This document shows, one piece after another, positions 16,701 through 23,883 of a stretch of 64,000 nucleotides of DNA. The translations under genes and the position numbers were made by a program. This stretch comes from Nevskia sp043781855 (GTDB lineage Bacteria; Pseudomonadota; Gammaproteobacteria; Nevskiales; Nevskiaceae). The notes below the pieces were generated by a model that was not told where the DNA came from, searched no databases, and saw only the letters and a list, made by a program, of their open reading frames with translations. The stretch covers positions 1 to 64,000 of the forward strand of contig JAYWBB010000112.1 of NCBI GenBank assembly GCA_043781855.1, in the 5' to 3' direction. Position 1 is the stretch's first letter. The number at the start of each line of letters is the position of its first letter.

Positions 16701-18754
16701 CGCGTCGGCGTTTCGCCGTCGGCAATCAATTTCTGAAAGCGCGGATCGTCTCGGAGATTGTCCCAGTCCGGGTCCAGCCGAAGCAGCGCCGGCGTTACAG
16801 GCGGAGAGCCATAGGAAATGCCGAGCAGATGTTGCAAGGCCGCGATGGCGCTGTCCTTGTCGCCGAAGCGCGCCTGGATGCGGGCGAGATTTTCTGCGTA
16901 GGTCGGGCCTACCAGCGCGTCCATCGAGGCAGGCAGCAAAGCGATGGCACGGCGCTCATCGGCGAGGGCTGCGGCCTGCATGCCGAGCCCGGCTTCGGCC
17001 CAGGCCTTTAGATCGACCAGCCCCGCCGTGTCGGGCGCATCCCGCAAGGCGGTTTCGGACGCGGCAAGTGCCCTGCGGTAGTGGGCCGCCGCAGCGGCGA
17101 CATCGCCGGCATGTCGCTGCAGATCGGCCAGCCAGCTTTCATAAGTGCCCAGGCTGGGGCCTAGCGCCTGTGGCTTCTCCAACTGCGTTTCGAGGATGGC
17201 GATCGCCGGCTCGTAGCGGCGCGTGAGAATGGCCTGTGTTGTGATGGCGCTGACAAGATTGCTATCACCCTCCTCGGGCTTCAGCGGATCGAGCAGGGCC
17301 TGTGCCTGTGTGAGTTCTCCTGTCAACAGGAAGGCGGTGGCTTGCGCACTGATGACGCCCGGATTCCCGGGACTCAGTTCGAGCGCGTGCTCAACCCGCT
17401 TTAAGGCCGAGGCCGCATCGCGCATCGAAATATCGGTGCCGGCCGCATCAGCGAGCAGGAAGACATTTCCCGGATCGAGATCGACGGACTGGTCGAACAA
17501 GCGGCGGCTGAGTGGCCACTGCCCCTGCCGGCGCGCGATGGCCGCCAGCGCATAGGTCGGCCATGGGTTACTGGGGATCAGTTTCCTCACGGCCTCGAAG
17601 CGGATCTTGGCGCCCTCGTAGTCGCGCTCCACCCAATAGTGGTAGTAGCCATCGGCAAGCTGCGTCTCGGCCAAATCCGGACTGAGCTTCTTCGCCGCTT
17701 CAAGCGCGCTGTGCGCCGCGTCACGGTGGCTTTGGGTGTGCTCGACGTTGATGTAGGCGAAGCTGTGCTGCCGCGACAGATGGGCCCAAGCCAGCGCGAA
17801 GCCGGGGTCGAGCTGAACGGCCTTCTCGTAAGCGGCGACCGAATTCAGGATGTTCGGCCCAAGGGCATCGACGCGCCCCTCGAACGCCAGACCGCGCAGG
17901 TAGGCATCGTAAGCCGCCGGGTTGGCGGTCGGCCGGGCCATCAGCAGCTGCGCTTCGGCGCCGCTCAGCTTGGCGCGCAGCGTTTCGGCCACGGCTTGTG
18001 CAACCTCGCCTTCGACCGCGAACACATCGTCCAGTTTGCGGTTGTAGCTCTCCGCCCACAGGTGTTCGTCGCCCGCCGCGCGGATCAACTGCACGTTGAT
18101 GTGCACAGCGTTCCCGATCTTCTGCACGCTGCCTTCGAGGATGTTGGCCACACCCAACTGCTTGGCGATTTCGGACAGGTTGCCGGGCTTCGCCGCGTAC
18201 TGCTGCGTGGACGTGCGCGAGATGACTTTCAGCGCACCGATCTTGGCAAGGCGGGTGAGGATTTCATCCTGAATGCCGCTGGCGAAGTAGGCATTGTCCG
18301 GGTCCGCGCTGAGATTCTCGAACGGCAGTACGGCGATGGACTTGTCGTTTGCGGCGACAGCGGCCGTTGGCCCGCTTGCAACCGCCGCCGCCGGCGCCGC
18401 ATGCGGCCAGAACAGCCTGGCCAGCAATACCAGCACCGCCACCAGCAGGACGCCGATGATCGCGCGGTTGAGTTGCTGCCCCGTCTGCCGGGTGGTCGAC
18501 GTGCCCGCCTCCACCTCGTCGGTTTTGACGATGCCCTGCGGCGTCAGCTCGTAAATCCAGGACAGTGCCAGCGCCACCGGGAAGCCGGCGACGATCACCA
18601 GCACAATGATCCGCTGCGCCAGGGACGACACCTCGAAGACCGGCAGCACCTGCGTGACCACCTGCACCAGCAGCCAGCCAGCGACGGCATAGACCGCGCC
18701 GACCTTGTAAACGTTGCGGCGCTTGAGCTCGGCGAAGAACGACGGTCGCGTCAT
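16697..18754 (-). CDS. Membrane-anchored TolB/FlgO-like TPR protein (copy 7), operon head
   Basis: This is the first gene of the six-gene operon. The 685-residue protein starts at ATG 18754 with RPSFFAELKRRNVYKVGAVY. It has three membrane helices (third: AIIGVLLVAVLVLLARLFWP), a TolB/FlgO-like domain (VLPFENLSADPDNAYFASG, WAESYNRKLDDVFAVEGEV) and TPRs ending DPDWDNLRDDPRFQKLIAD. It belongs to the YKVGA subtype with copies 1 and 8. The frame is open 16 codons further upstream, but the chosen start aligns with the paralogues. About 43 bases upstream is a 20-base block, nearly identical to one before copy 8, that contains a TATGAT -10-like sequence. Confidence 0.85.
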   Translation of the reverse strand: MTRPSFFAELKRRNVYKVGAVYAVAGWLLVQVVTQVLPVFEVSSLAQRIIVLVIVAGFPVALALSWIYELTPQGIVKTDEVEAGTSTTRQTGQQLNRAIIGVLLVAVLVLLARLFWPHAAPAAAVASGPTAAVAANDKSIAVLPFENLSADPDNAYFASGIQDEILTRLAKIGALKVISRTSTQQYAAKPGNLSEIAKQLGVANILEGSVQKIGNAVHINVQLIRAAGDEHLWAESYNRKLDDVFAVEGEVAQAVAETLRAKLSGAEAQLLMARPTANPAAYDAYLRGLAFEGRVDALGPNILNSVAAYEKAVQLDPGFALAWAHLSRQHSFAYINVEHTQSHRDAAHSALEAAKKLSPDLAETQLADGYYHYWVERDYEGAKIRFEAVRKLIPSNPWPTYALAAIARRQGQWPLSRRLFDQSVDLDPGNVFLLADAAGTDISMRDAASALKRVEHALELSPGNPGVISAQATAFLLTGELTQAQALLDPLKPEEGDSNLVSAITTQAILTRRYEPAIAILETQLEKPQALGPSLGTYESWLADLQRHAGDVAAAAAHYRRALAASETALRDAPDTAGLVDLKAWAEAGLGMQAAALADERRAIALLPASMDALVGPTYAENLARIQARFGDKDSAIAALQHLLGISYGSPPVTPALLRLDPDWDNLRDDPRFQKLIADGETPTR

Positions 18755-18796
18755 ACCCTCGGGTTCTCTTCTGGTCGATGGCCAGTTACTGAACCC

Positions 18797-18824
18797 GATC
18801 ATACGGGCCGGGCGCGCGGCTCAA
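18797..18824 (-). promoter_or_regulatory. Candidate promoter of the six-gene TPR operon
   Basis: On the minus strand TTGAGC (18824-18819), a 15-base spacer and TATGAT (18803-18798) form a plausible sigma-70 promoter, although the spacer is short. The block 18797-18816 matches 22101-22120, upstream of copy 8, at 19 of 20 bases and at almost the same distance from the start codon. Confidence 0.5.
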
Positions 18825-18837
18825 CGTCGCGAGTACA

Positions 18838-18866
18838 TAAAAACCGGGGTGTCTCAGCGCCCCGGT
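18838..18866 (-). terminator. Intrinsic terminator on the minus strand
   Basis: ACCGGGG and CCCCGGT form a 7-bp stem with a 10-base loop. On the minus strand it is followed by TTTTTAT. It lies downstream of the vapBC-like pair and just after the end of a short unassigned frame (stop at 18877), so it insulates the TPR operon from upstream minus-strand transcription. Confidence 0.75.
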
Positions 18867-19151
18867 GTGTTGCGGCTCACAGCTTGTTGCGGCAGATCAG
18901 TTCTTGCTTCTTGTCGTCATTGAGGGCAAGTGCTCTGGCACCCGAAGGCAAAAATGGCGAGGTTCGACGGGCATTGCGCAGGTCATCGAAGGTATCTGTG
19001 GGTTCGGCGAAGGACGTTCTGAAGAAGCCCGGAATATTTCGTCGTACCGGCGAAAGCCGGTATCCATCGGCGGAACTTTCAATCCCGTGCAAGTGCACTG
19101 GATTCCGGCTTTCGCCGGAATGACAGGTTTTTTTAGGGTCTCCCAAGACGT
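18867..19151 (-). other. Degenerate region: possible gene relic and repeats
   Basis: No intact gene is seen here. A minus-strand frame ends LALNDDKKQELICRNKL with a stop at 18877, eleven bases before a strong terminator, which looks like the true 3' end of a lost gene. The product is not recognised. Further upstream the frame runs into a pair of palindromic repeats (19042-19125), suggesting the gene was truncated by repeat insertion or deletion. The relic reading is tentative. Confidence 0.3.
19042..19125. repeat. Inverted pair of REP-like palindromes
   Basis: Two related palindromes face each other. TACCGGC-GAAA-GCCGGTA at 19045-19062 has a perfect 7-bp stem with a GAAA loop. ATTCCGGC-TTTC-GCCGGAAT at 19102-19121 has a perfect 8-bp stem with the complementary loop. 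Flanks TATCCA and TGGATT are also inverted. Paired REP units of this form (REPIN or BIME type) are mobile intergenic repeats usually moved by RAYT transposases, none of which is present here. Confidence 0.75.
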
Positions 19152-19550
19152 TCAAGGCGTCACGACTGGAATATCCAGGTCCGGCGCTTTTGCGAGCCGC
19201 TTATCGCGGGTCACTAGCGTGGCGTTCAGCACGCGCGCAAGGGTGATGTAGGCCGCGTCATAGGCCGTCACGTTGTTGCGCAGCGCCCAGATGCCGTCGA
19301 TCAGGCTCGTGTGCCGATATATCCGGATGCGCAAGCCGCGCATCAAGGTTGGCAGTTCCGCACTGCGGCCAGCGGGAATCGCACCCACCTGGTCGAGCTT
19401 GCGCAGCGCGTTAAGCACTTCGATATCGATCAACTCGGGTGCGGCCATCACCGTACCCGGCGCCCACAGCAGGTCTTCGATCGGCTGCGGCCTGAAGCGC
19501 GCAAGAAGATCGATCACGATCGATGCATCCACGACGAGGACTCGGCTCAC
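19152..19550 (-). CDS. PIN-domain toxin, VapC-like
   Basis: This 132-residue protein has the PIN ribonuclease layout: first acidic residue in VVDASIVIDLL, a second acidic site in PELIDIEVLNALRK, then TAYDAAYITLARVLNATLVT RDKRL near the C-terminus. The acidic residues coordinate Mg2+ for RNA cleavage. Its start overlaps the stop of the ribbon-helix-helix antitoxin gene by ATGA, the normal toxin-antitoxin arrangement. It lies in the degenerate region between two TPR paralogues. The RNA target cannot be read from sequence. Confidence 0.85.
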   Translation of the reverse strand: MSRVLVVDASIVIDLLARFRPQPIEDLLWAPGTVMAAPELIDIEVLNALRKLDQVGAIPAGRSAELPTLMRGLRIRIYRHTSLIDGIWALRNNVTAYDAAYITLARVLNATLVTRDKRLAKAPDLDIPVVTP

Positions 19551-19777
19551 GCCGCGTCACGCTCACGGCGCACCATGCCGGCCGAAGATTTTTTCATCGC
19601 AAAAGGCTCCGCCCCGCTCAGCCGAGCCTTGAGTTCCGCCTCCGAAGGCACCGCCGCCATGGCGACGAGTTCGGTGAGGATGAGCTCGCTCAGGCTCTTC
19701 CCCGCCAGCGCAGAGCGCGCCTTAAGCGCCCGGTGGACCCGGTCAGGCACGTTTCGGATCTGGATCATGACGGACAT
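19547..19777 (-). CDS. FitA/VapB-like ribbon-helix-helix antitoxin
   Basis: This 76-residue protein starts MSVMIQIRNVPDRVHRALKA, a typical FitA-like ribbon-helix-helix DNA-binding N-terminus, then SLSELILTELVAMA. The C-terminal part is expected to bind and block the PIN toxin. The ATG at 19777 is preferred because GAGG lies about nine bases upstream; an in-frame GTG at 19786 and an ATG at 19768 are alternatives. Palindromes just upstream are candidate autoregulatory operators. The gene overlaps the toxin start by 4 bases. Confidence 0.85.
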   Translation of the reverse strand: MSVMIQIRNVPDRVHRALKARSALAGKSLSELILTELVAMAAVPSEAELKARLSGAEPFAMKKSSAGMVRRERDAA

Positions 19778-19793
19778 TTCACGCACCTCGTTT

Positions 19794-19815
19794 CATGTGC
19801 TCCACATGCTAGCAT
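19794..19815 (-). promoter_or_regulatory. Palindromic operator candidates before the antitoxin gene
   Basis: Two overlapping palindromes, CATGTG-CTC-CACATG (19794-19808) and ATGCTAGCAT (19806-19815), lie 17-38 bases upstream of the antitoxin ATG. Ribbon-helix-helix antitoxins normally bind such inverted repeats to repress their own operon, so these are likely operator sites. Confidence 0.5.
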
Positions 19816-19960
19816 TTGGTTTGCATAATGACATCGAGTCCCAAGGCGGCTGGATTCCGATATCGCGCCTCGCGCGCAGGGGCTGCGCAGGCTAATCAGG
19901 TAGAGTGCGCACTGCGCGCGACGACGTTCGATCGACAAGAATTCGTGCGCCGAGCGCACG

Positions 19961-22060
19961 CTATTTCAGTTCTTTCTCGAAGATCAGCTTCTGGAATCGC
20001 GAATCTTCGCGCAACGGGTCCCAAGTCGGGTCGAGCTTGAGCAACTCCACGGTGATTGGGCCGCCAGAGAAACTGCCTGAATAGTTTGTGCCCAGCAAAT
20101 GCTGCAAGCGGTCGATGGCGCGACCGGTCTCGCCGACCTGCGCTTCCACGGCCGCCAGATTCTCCTCCATGGCAGGCCCCTGCACGGCGTCGCGAGACGC
20201 CGGCAAGAGCGTTACGGCGCGCTCGCCTTCCTTGAGCGCAAGCATCTTTTCGCCGAGTTCGGCGTAGACCAGCCCAAGGCGCCCAGCATAGTCAGCGTTG
20301 TCTGGTTCCTTTTCGCGCAACGCCTCGAATTCGCGCCGTGCCTGCATATTCGTGGTCTTAGCGGCAGCTATGTTTCCCGACAGCCGCTGCACAAAGCCGA
20401 GGGCTGCTCGAATCGCAGCGCCGTTTGCGCCGACGGCGAACTCCGGCTTCGCCAGCAGCGCTTTCAGCAATTCCAGAGTCTGGGGGTAACTGTGTTCAAG
20501 CAAGCTCTGATTGAACGCTGGAACCGCGAGATTAATGCTGGCCTGAGCAGACGGCAGGCGGCCGAGCAGTTGCCTTGCCTGATCCAGCCGCCCCTGCACT
20601 TGGTATATACCCACCTGGCTGGCGATCGTCTCGGGATCACCTGGCAGAATTTCCAGCCGTCGGTCCAGCATCTTGATTGCCTCCGCGTATCGGCGCGTAT
20701 TCGCATAGGTGTTTGCGCGGAAAGCCAACAGAACCGGATTTAATGGGTCCAGAGCGATGGCCTGATCAGAATACGCCAGACTCTGATCCCACAATCCTTG
20801 TCGGCGCAAGATCAACGACAAGGCGAGGGGCACTTCGCTGCTGCTCGGCAGCCTCGACCATAACGCTTCGAACAGCAGCCTGGCCGCCGGGTAATCGCGC
20901 AGCATCCAATAGCGGTAATAGGCCTGCGCGAGCTGCGTATCGGTTGAATCCGGCTGCAACGCGACGGCCCTCGCCAGCGCTTGCTTGCTGGCCTCACGAC
21001 GCGCGGCACTGGTGTCCTGCAGCGAGAACACCAGCAGGGCATCGACCCGTGAGAGCCGGGCCCAGGCCTGCACGAACTGCGGATCGAGTTCGGCCGCTTG
21101 CGCAAAAAACTGCGCAGCCGTCTCGAAAGCTTCGGGCTCGTACCAACTGCGAACCTCCGAGGCCAGCCCGTGCAGGTAGGCGTCGTAAGCCTCCGCGTTG
21201 CGGGTCGGTCTGACCGCAAGTTCCCGCTGCTCGCCGCCCGATAGCCTGGCTTGCAGCGCTTCGGCGATAGCCGTTGCCACGTTGCTCTCGACGCCGAAGA
21301 TATCGGTGAGCTGGCGGTCGTAGGTCTCGGCCCAGAGATGCGTGTCGCTGCTGGCTTCGATCAACTGCACGCTGATCCTTACCCGATCGCCCACCTTCTG
21401 CACGCTGCCTTCGAGAATGCTCGCGACACCAAGCTGTTTCGCGATCAACGGCAGGTTGTCCGGTGAGCTCGCGTAGCGCTGAGTGGACGTACGCGAGATC
21501 ACCTTGAGCGCGCCGATCTTCGCCAGCCGCGTGAGGATTTCGTCCTGGATGCCCTCAGCGAAATAGGCGTTGTCTTTTTCGGAACTCCGATTCTCGAACG
21601 GCAGCACGGCCAGCGATTTCGCGTTCGGCGCATTCTCCGCCGCCGTAACGGCGTTCGGCACACTTGCGCTGCCGTTCGCTTCGACGAACGCGGTATTGCT
21701 CTGGCCGAACGGCCAAAACATTCTGGCTGAAATGACGAGCACGACGACGACCAGCATACCGATGAAGATGCGATTGAAGTGTCGTCCTGTGCGGCGCGCG
21801 GTCGTTTTGTCCGGGCCAGCGGCGTCGGTGCGGACGATGCCTTGCGGCGTCAGATCGTAAATCCAGGAGATGATCAGGGCGACCGGGAAGCCGGCGATGA
21901 TCAGCGTTACCAGCAGCCGCTGGACCCAGGTCGGGGTTTCATAGATCGGCAGCACCTGCGTGACGACCTGCACCAGCAGCCAGCCGCCGATGGCATACAT
22001 CGCCCCGACTTTGTATACGTTGCGGCGCTTCAGTTCTGCGAAGAACGATGGACGGCTCAC
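19961..22060 (-). CDS. Membrane-anchored TolB/FlgO-like TPR protein (copy 8)
   Basis: This 699-residue member stands alone, between ilvC and the toxin-antitoxin pair. It begins at GTG 22060 with GGGAG upstream: RPSFFAELKRRNVYKVGAMY, then three membrane helices, the loop DLTPQGIVRTDAAGPDK, a TolB/FlgO-like domain (VLPFENRSSEKDNAYFAEG, SILEGSVQKVGDRVRISVQL) and TPRs ending DPTWDPLREDSRFQKLI. From the TolB domain on it is the closest match in the window to chimeric copy 5. Its upstream block with TATGAT is shared with copy 7, suggesting a gene-plus-promoter duplication. The C-terminal part is predicted to be periplasmic. Its role is unknown. Confidence 0.85.
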   Translation of the reverse strand: MSRPSFFAELKRRNVYKVGAMYAIGGWLLVQVVTQVLPIYETPTWVQRLLVTLIIAGFPVALIISWIYDLTPQGIVRTDAAGPDKTTARRTGRHFNRIFIGMLVVVVLVISARMFWPFGQSNTAFVEANGSASVPNAVTAAENAPNAKSLAVLPFENRSSEKDNAYFAEGIQDEILTRLAKIGALKVISRTSTQRYASSPDNLPLIAKQLGVASILEGSVQKVGDRVRISVQLIEASSDTHLWAETYDRQLTDIFGVESNVATAIAEALQARLSGGEQRELAVRPTRNAEAYDAYLHGLASEVRSWYEPEAFETAAQFFAQAAELDPQFVQAWARLSRVDALLVFSLQDTSAARREASKQALARAVALQPDSTDTQLAQAYYRYWMLRDYPAARLLFEALWSRLPSSSEVPLALSLILRRQGLWDQSLAYSDQAIALDPLNPVLLAFRANTYANTRRYAEAIKMLDRRLEILPGDPETIASQVGIYQVQGRLDQARQLLGRLPSAQASINLAVPAFNQSLLEHSYPQTLELLKALLAKPEFAVGANGAAIRAALGFVQRLSGNIAAAKTTNMQARREFEALREKEPDNADYAGRLGLVYAELGEKMLALKEGERAVTLLPASRDAVQGPAMEENLAAVEAQVGETGRAIDRLQHLLGTNYSGSFSGGPITVELLKLDPTWDPLREDSRFQKLIFEKELK

Positions 22061-22100
22061 GCCTGAGCTCCCTTCGGGTCGAAAGTCCGACTCTGCGGTC

Positions 22101-22120
22101 GATCATACGTGCCGGGCGCG
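22101..22120 (-). promoter_or_regulatory. Promoter-like block shared with the six-gene operon
   Basis: This 20-base block contains TATGAT (22107-22102) on the minus strand and differs at one base from 18797-18816. It lies 41 bases from the copy 8 start; the other lies 43 bases from copy 7. A clear -35 sequence is not seen. The adjacent GCCGGGC/GCCCGGC inverted repeat may be a regulator site. Confidence 0.45.
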
Positions 22121-22138
22121 AGGCCCGGCGCGTGGAGT

Positions 22139-22166
22139 AAAAAAAAACGGGGCGCCGAAGCGCCCC
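22139..22166 (-). terminator. Intrinsic terminator of ilvHC
   Basis: On the minus strand GGGGCGC-TTCG-GCGCCCC forms a 7-bp stem closed by the very stable TTCG tetraloop, followed by C, G and nine T. It lies 33 bases after the ilvC stop and separates the ilv transcript from copy 8. Confidence 0.92.
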
Positions 22167-22198
22167 CCGATCTTTGCAGCCTTGGAACGATCCACCGA

Positions 22199-23221
22199 TC
22201 AGTTCTTGGTCTTGTCGACCGTCTTGTTCTTCGCGATCCACGGCATCATCGAGCGCAGCTTCGCACCCACCGTTTCGATCTGGTGCTCGGCACCGATGCG
22301 GCGCATGGCCTTCATGGTCGGTGCGCCGGCCTGGTTTTCGAGGACGAATTCGCGTGCGAACTGGCCGGTCTGGATCTCGGTCAGGATGCGCTTCATCTCC
22401 TTCTTGGTTTCTGCGGTGACGATGCGCGGGCCGCGCGTGTAGTCGCCGTATTCAGCCGTATTGGAGATCGAGTAGCGCATGGTGGCCATGCCGCCTTCGT
22501 ACATGAGATCGACGATCAGCTTGAGTTCGTGCAGACACTCGAAATAGGCCATTTCCGGCGCGTAGCCGGCTTCGACGAGCGTCTCGAAACCGGCCTGCAC
22601 GAGAGCGGTGGTGCCGCCGCAGAGCACGGCCTGTTCGCCGAAAAGGTCGGTCTCGGTCTCTTCCTTGAAGCTGGTCTCGATGATGCCGGCGCGGCCGCCG
22701 CCGTTGGCGCTGGCGTAGCTCAGCGCGATCTGCTTGGCCTGGCCGCTGGCGTCCTGGTGCACGCAGATCAGGCTGGGCACGCCGCCGCCGTTGACGTAGG
22801 TGTTACGCACCATGTGGCCGGGGCCCTTGGGCGCGACCATGATGACGTCGAGATCGGCGCGCGGTTCGATCAACTGGAAGTGGATGTTGAAGCCATGCGC
22901 GAAGGCCAGTACGCCGCCCTGCTTGAGGTTCGGGGCCACGCTGTCTTCGTAGATTTTGCGCTGGTCCTGGTCGGGCGCGAGGATCATGACGACATCCGCG
23001 CCCTTCACCGCTTCATGCACTTCCTTGACCTTGAGGCCCGCGCCTTCGGCCTTCGTCCAGGACTTGGAACCCTTGCGCAATGCGACGGTGACGTCGACAC
23101 CACTGTCCTTCAGGTTCTGCGCATGAGCATGGCCCTGCGAGCCGTAGCCGAGGATGGCGACCTTGCGCGACTGGATGATCGAAAGGTCTGCATCTTTATC
23201 GTAATAGACGTTGATACTCAC
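22199..23221 (-). CDS. ilvC: Ketol-acid reductoisomerase (NADP+), class I
   Basis: This enzyme converts acetolactate and acetohydroxybutyrate to the dihydroxy acids of valine and isoleucine synthesis. The 340-residue length fits class I enzymes. The Rossmann fingerprint is VAILGYGSQGHAHAQNL, and VALRKGS in the cofactor loop fits NADPH use. The knotted C-terminal domain includes the metal ligands in DLFGEQAVLCGG and the ECLHELKLIVDLMYEGG segment. The start agrees with the usual SINVYYDKDADL. It follows ilvH by 45 bases on the same strand and is closed by a strong terminator. Confidence 0.98.
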   Translation of the reverse strand: MSINVYYDKDADLSIIQSRKVAILGYGSQGHAHAQNLKDSGVDVTVALRKGSKSWTKAEGAGLKVKEVHEAVKGADVVMILAPDQDQRKIYEDSVAPNLKQGGVLAFAHGFNIHFQLIEPRADLDVIMVAPKGPGHMVRNTYVNGGGVPSLICVHQDASGQAKQIALSYASANGGGRAGIIETSFKEETETDLFGEQAVLCGGTTALVQAGFETLVEAGYAPEMAYFECLHELKLIVDLMYEGGMATMRYSISNTAEYGDYTRGPRIVTAETKKEMKRILTEIQTGQFAREFVLENQAGAPTMKAMRRIGAEHQIETVGAKLRSMMPWIAKNKTVDKTKN

Positions 23222-23266
23222 GGCGGTGCCCTCGTGGTGGGACTGGATAAAGCTTGTACGGGTCGC

Positions 23267-23764
23267 TCAGGCCGGCGTCAGCACGCCGGGGCCGCGTTCG
23301 AGTGCGGCGGTACCGCTGCGGACCAGTTCGAGCACCCTGGCGATGCTCGACAGCTCGGCGAGAAACGCGTTGACTTCGCCGCCGGCGCCGGTGAGCTGCA
23401 CGGTGCGTGTGGTCTCGGTTTCGTCGAGGATCAGGCCGCGGTGACGGCGCACGCAGTCGACCACCTGGCGCGCACTGGTCGCGTCGACGGCGACTTTGAG
23501 CATCAGCAACTCGGCTTCGAGATGATCGCGGCCGGTCAGATCGGTGATCTCGACGACGTCGACCAGCTTGCGCGACTGCTTGATGATCTGATCGATGACC
23601 GACTCGCTGCCGGACGTGACCAGAGTCAACCTCGAGACGGTCGGATCAAACGTCGGCGCGACCGAAAGCGACTCGATGTTGTAGCCGCGCGCCGAGAACA
23701 TGCCGGCGACACGGGCCAGGGCGCCGGCTTCGTTTTGCAACAGGATGGAAATGATGTGACGCAT
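23267..23764 (-). CDS. ilvH: Acetolactate synthase small (regulatory) subunit
   Basis: This 165-residue protein carries the N-terminal ACT domain (HIISILLQNEAGALARVAGM, YNIESLSVAPT) that binds valine and confers feedback inhibition on the catalytic subunit. A C-terminal regulatory domain follows. The ATG at 23764 gives the standard family start MRHIISI; the longer upstream open frame is not conserved. It heads the ilvH-ilvC unit. The catalytic ilvB, usually placed directly upstream in the same direction, is instead divergent, with 119 bases between the two start codons. Confidence 0.96.
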   Translation of the reverse strand: MRHIISILLQNEAGALARVAGMFSARGYNIESLSVAPTFDPTVSRLTLVTSGSESVIDQIIKQSRKLVDVVEITDLTGRDHLEAELLMLKVAVDATSARQVVDCVRRHRGLILDETETTRTVQLTGAGGEVNAFLAELSSIARVLELVRSGTAALERGPGVLTPA

Positions 23765-23823
23765 AGGGCGCGCAAGGTAGCCTTGTCCGGCCCCGGACGC
23801 AAGGCCGCGCGGGGGCGGGATGA

Positions 23824-23856
23824 GGGCCGGACGTGCTATAAAAGCAGCCCTTTTTT
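23824..23856 (+). promoter_or_regulatory. Terminator-like hairpin and TATAAA upstream of ilvB
   Basis: GGGC and TGCT (23824-23837) can pair with AGCA and GCCC (23843-23850), with a 6-base internal loop, followed by six T, 28 bases before the ilvB ATG. This could be an attenuator. The same stretch contains TATAAA (23837-23842), a possible -10 element without a clear -35. No leader peptide was found. Both readings are tentative. Confidence 0.3.
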
Positions 23857-23883
23857 GTTGCAGGATTAAGAGATCGCCCGCCG

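Noticed and set aside
4738..22060. Adenylate cyclase or CadC-like DNA-binding function for the TolB/TPR proteins
   Set aside because: Related proteins elsewhere can carry such N-terminal domains, but here all copies begin directly with the short basic motif and membrane helices. No cyclase or winged-helix segment is present.
22109..23869. Long plus-strand frame opposite ilvC and ilvH
   Set aside because: Antisense shadow; ilvC and ilvH are unmistakable on the minus strand and no motif is seen in the plus frame.
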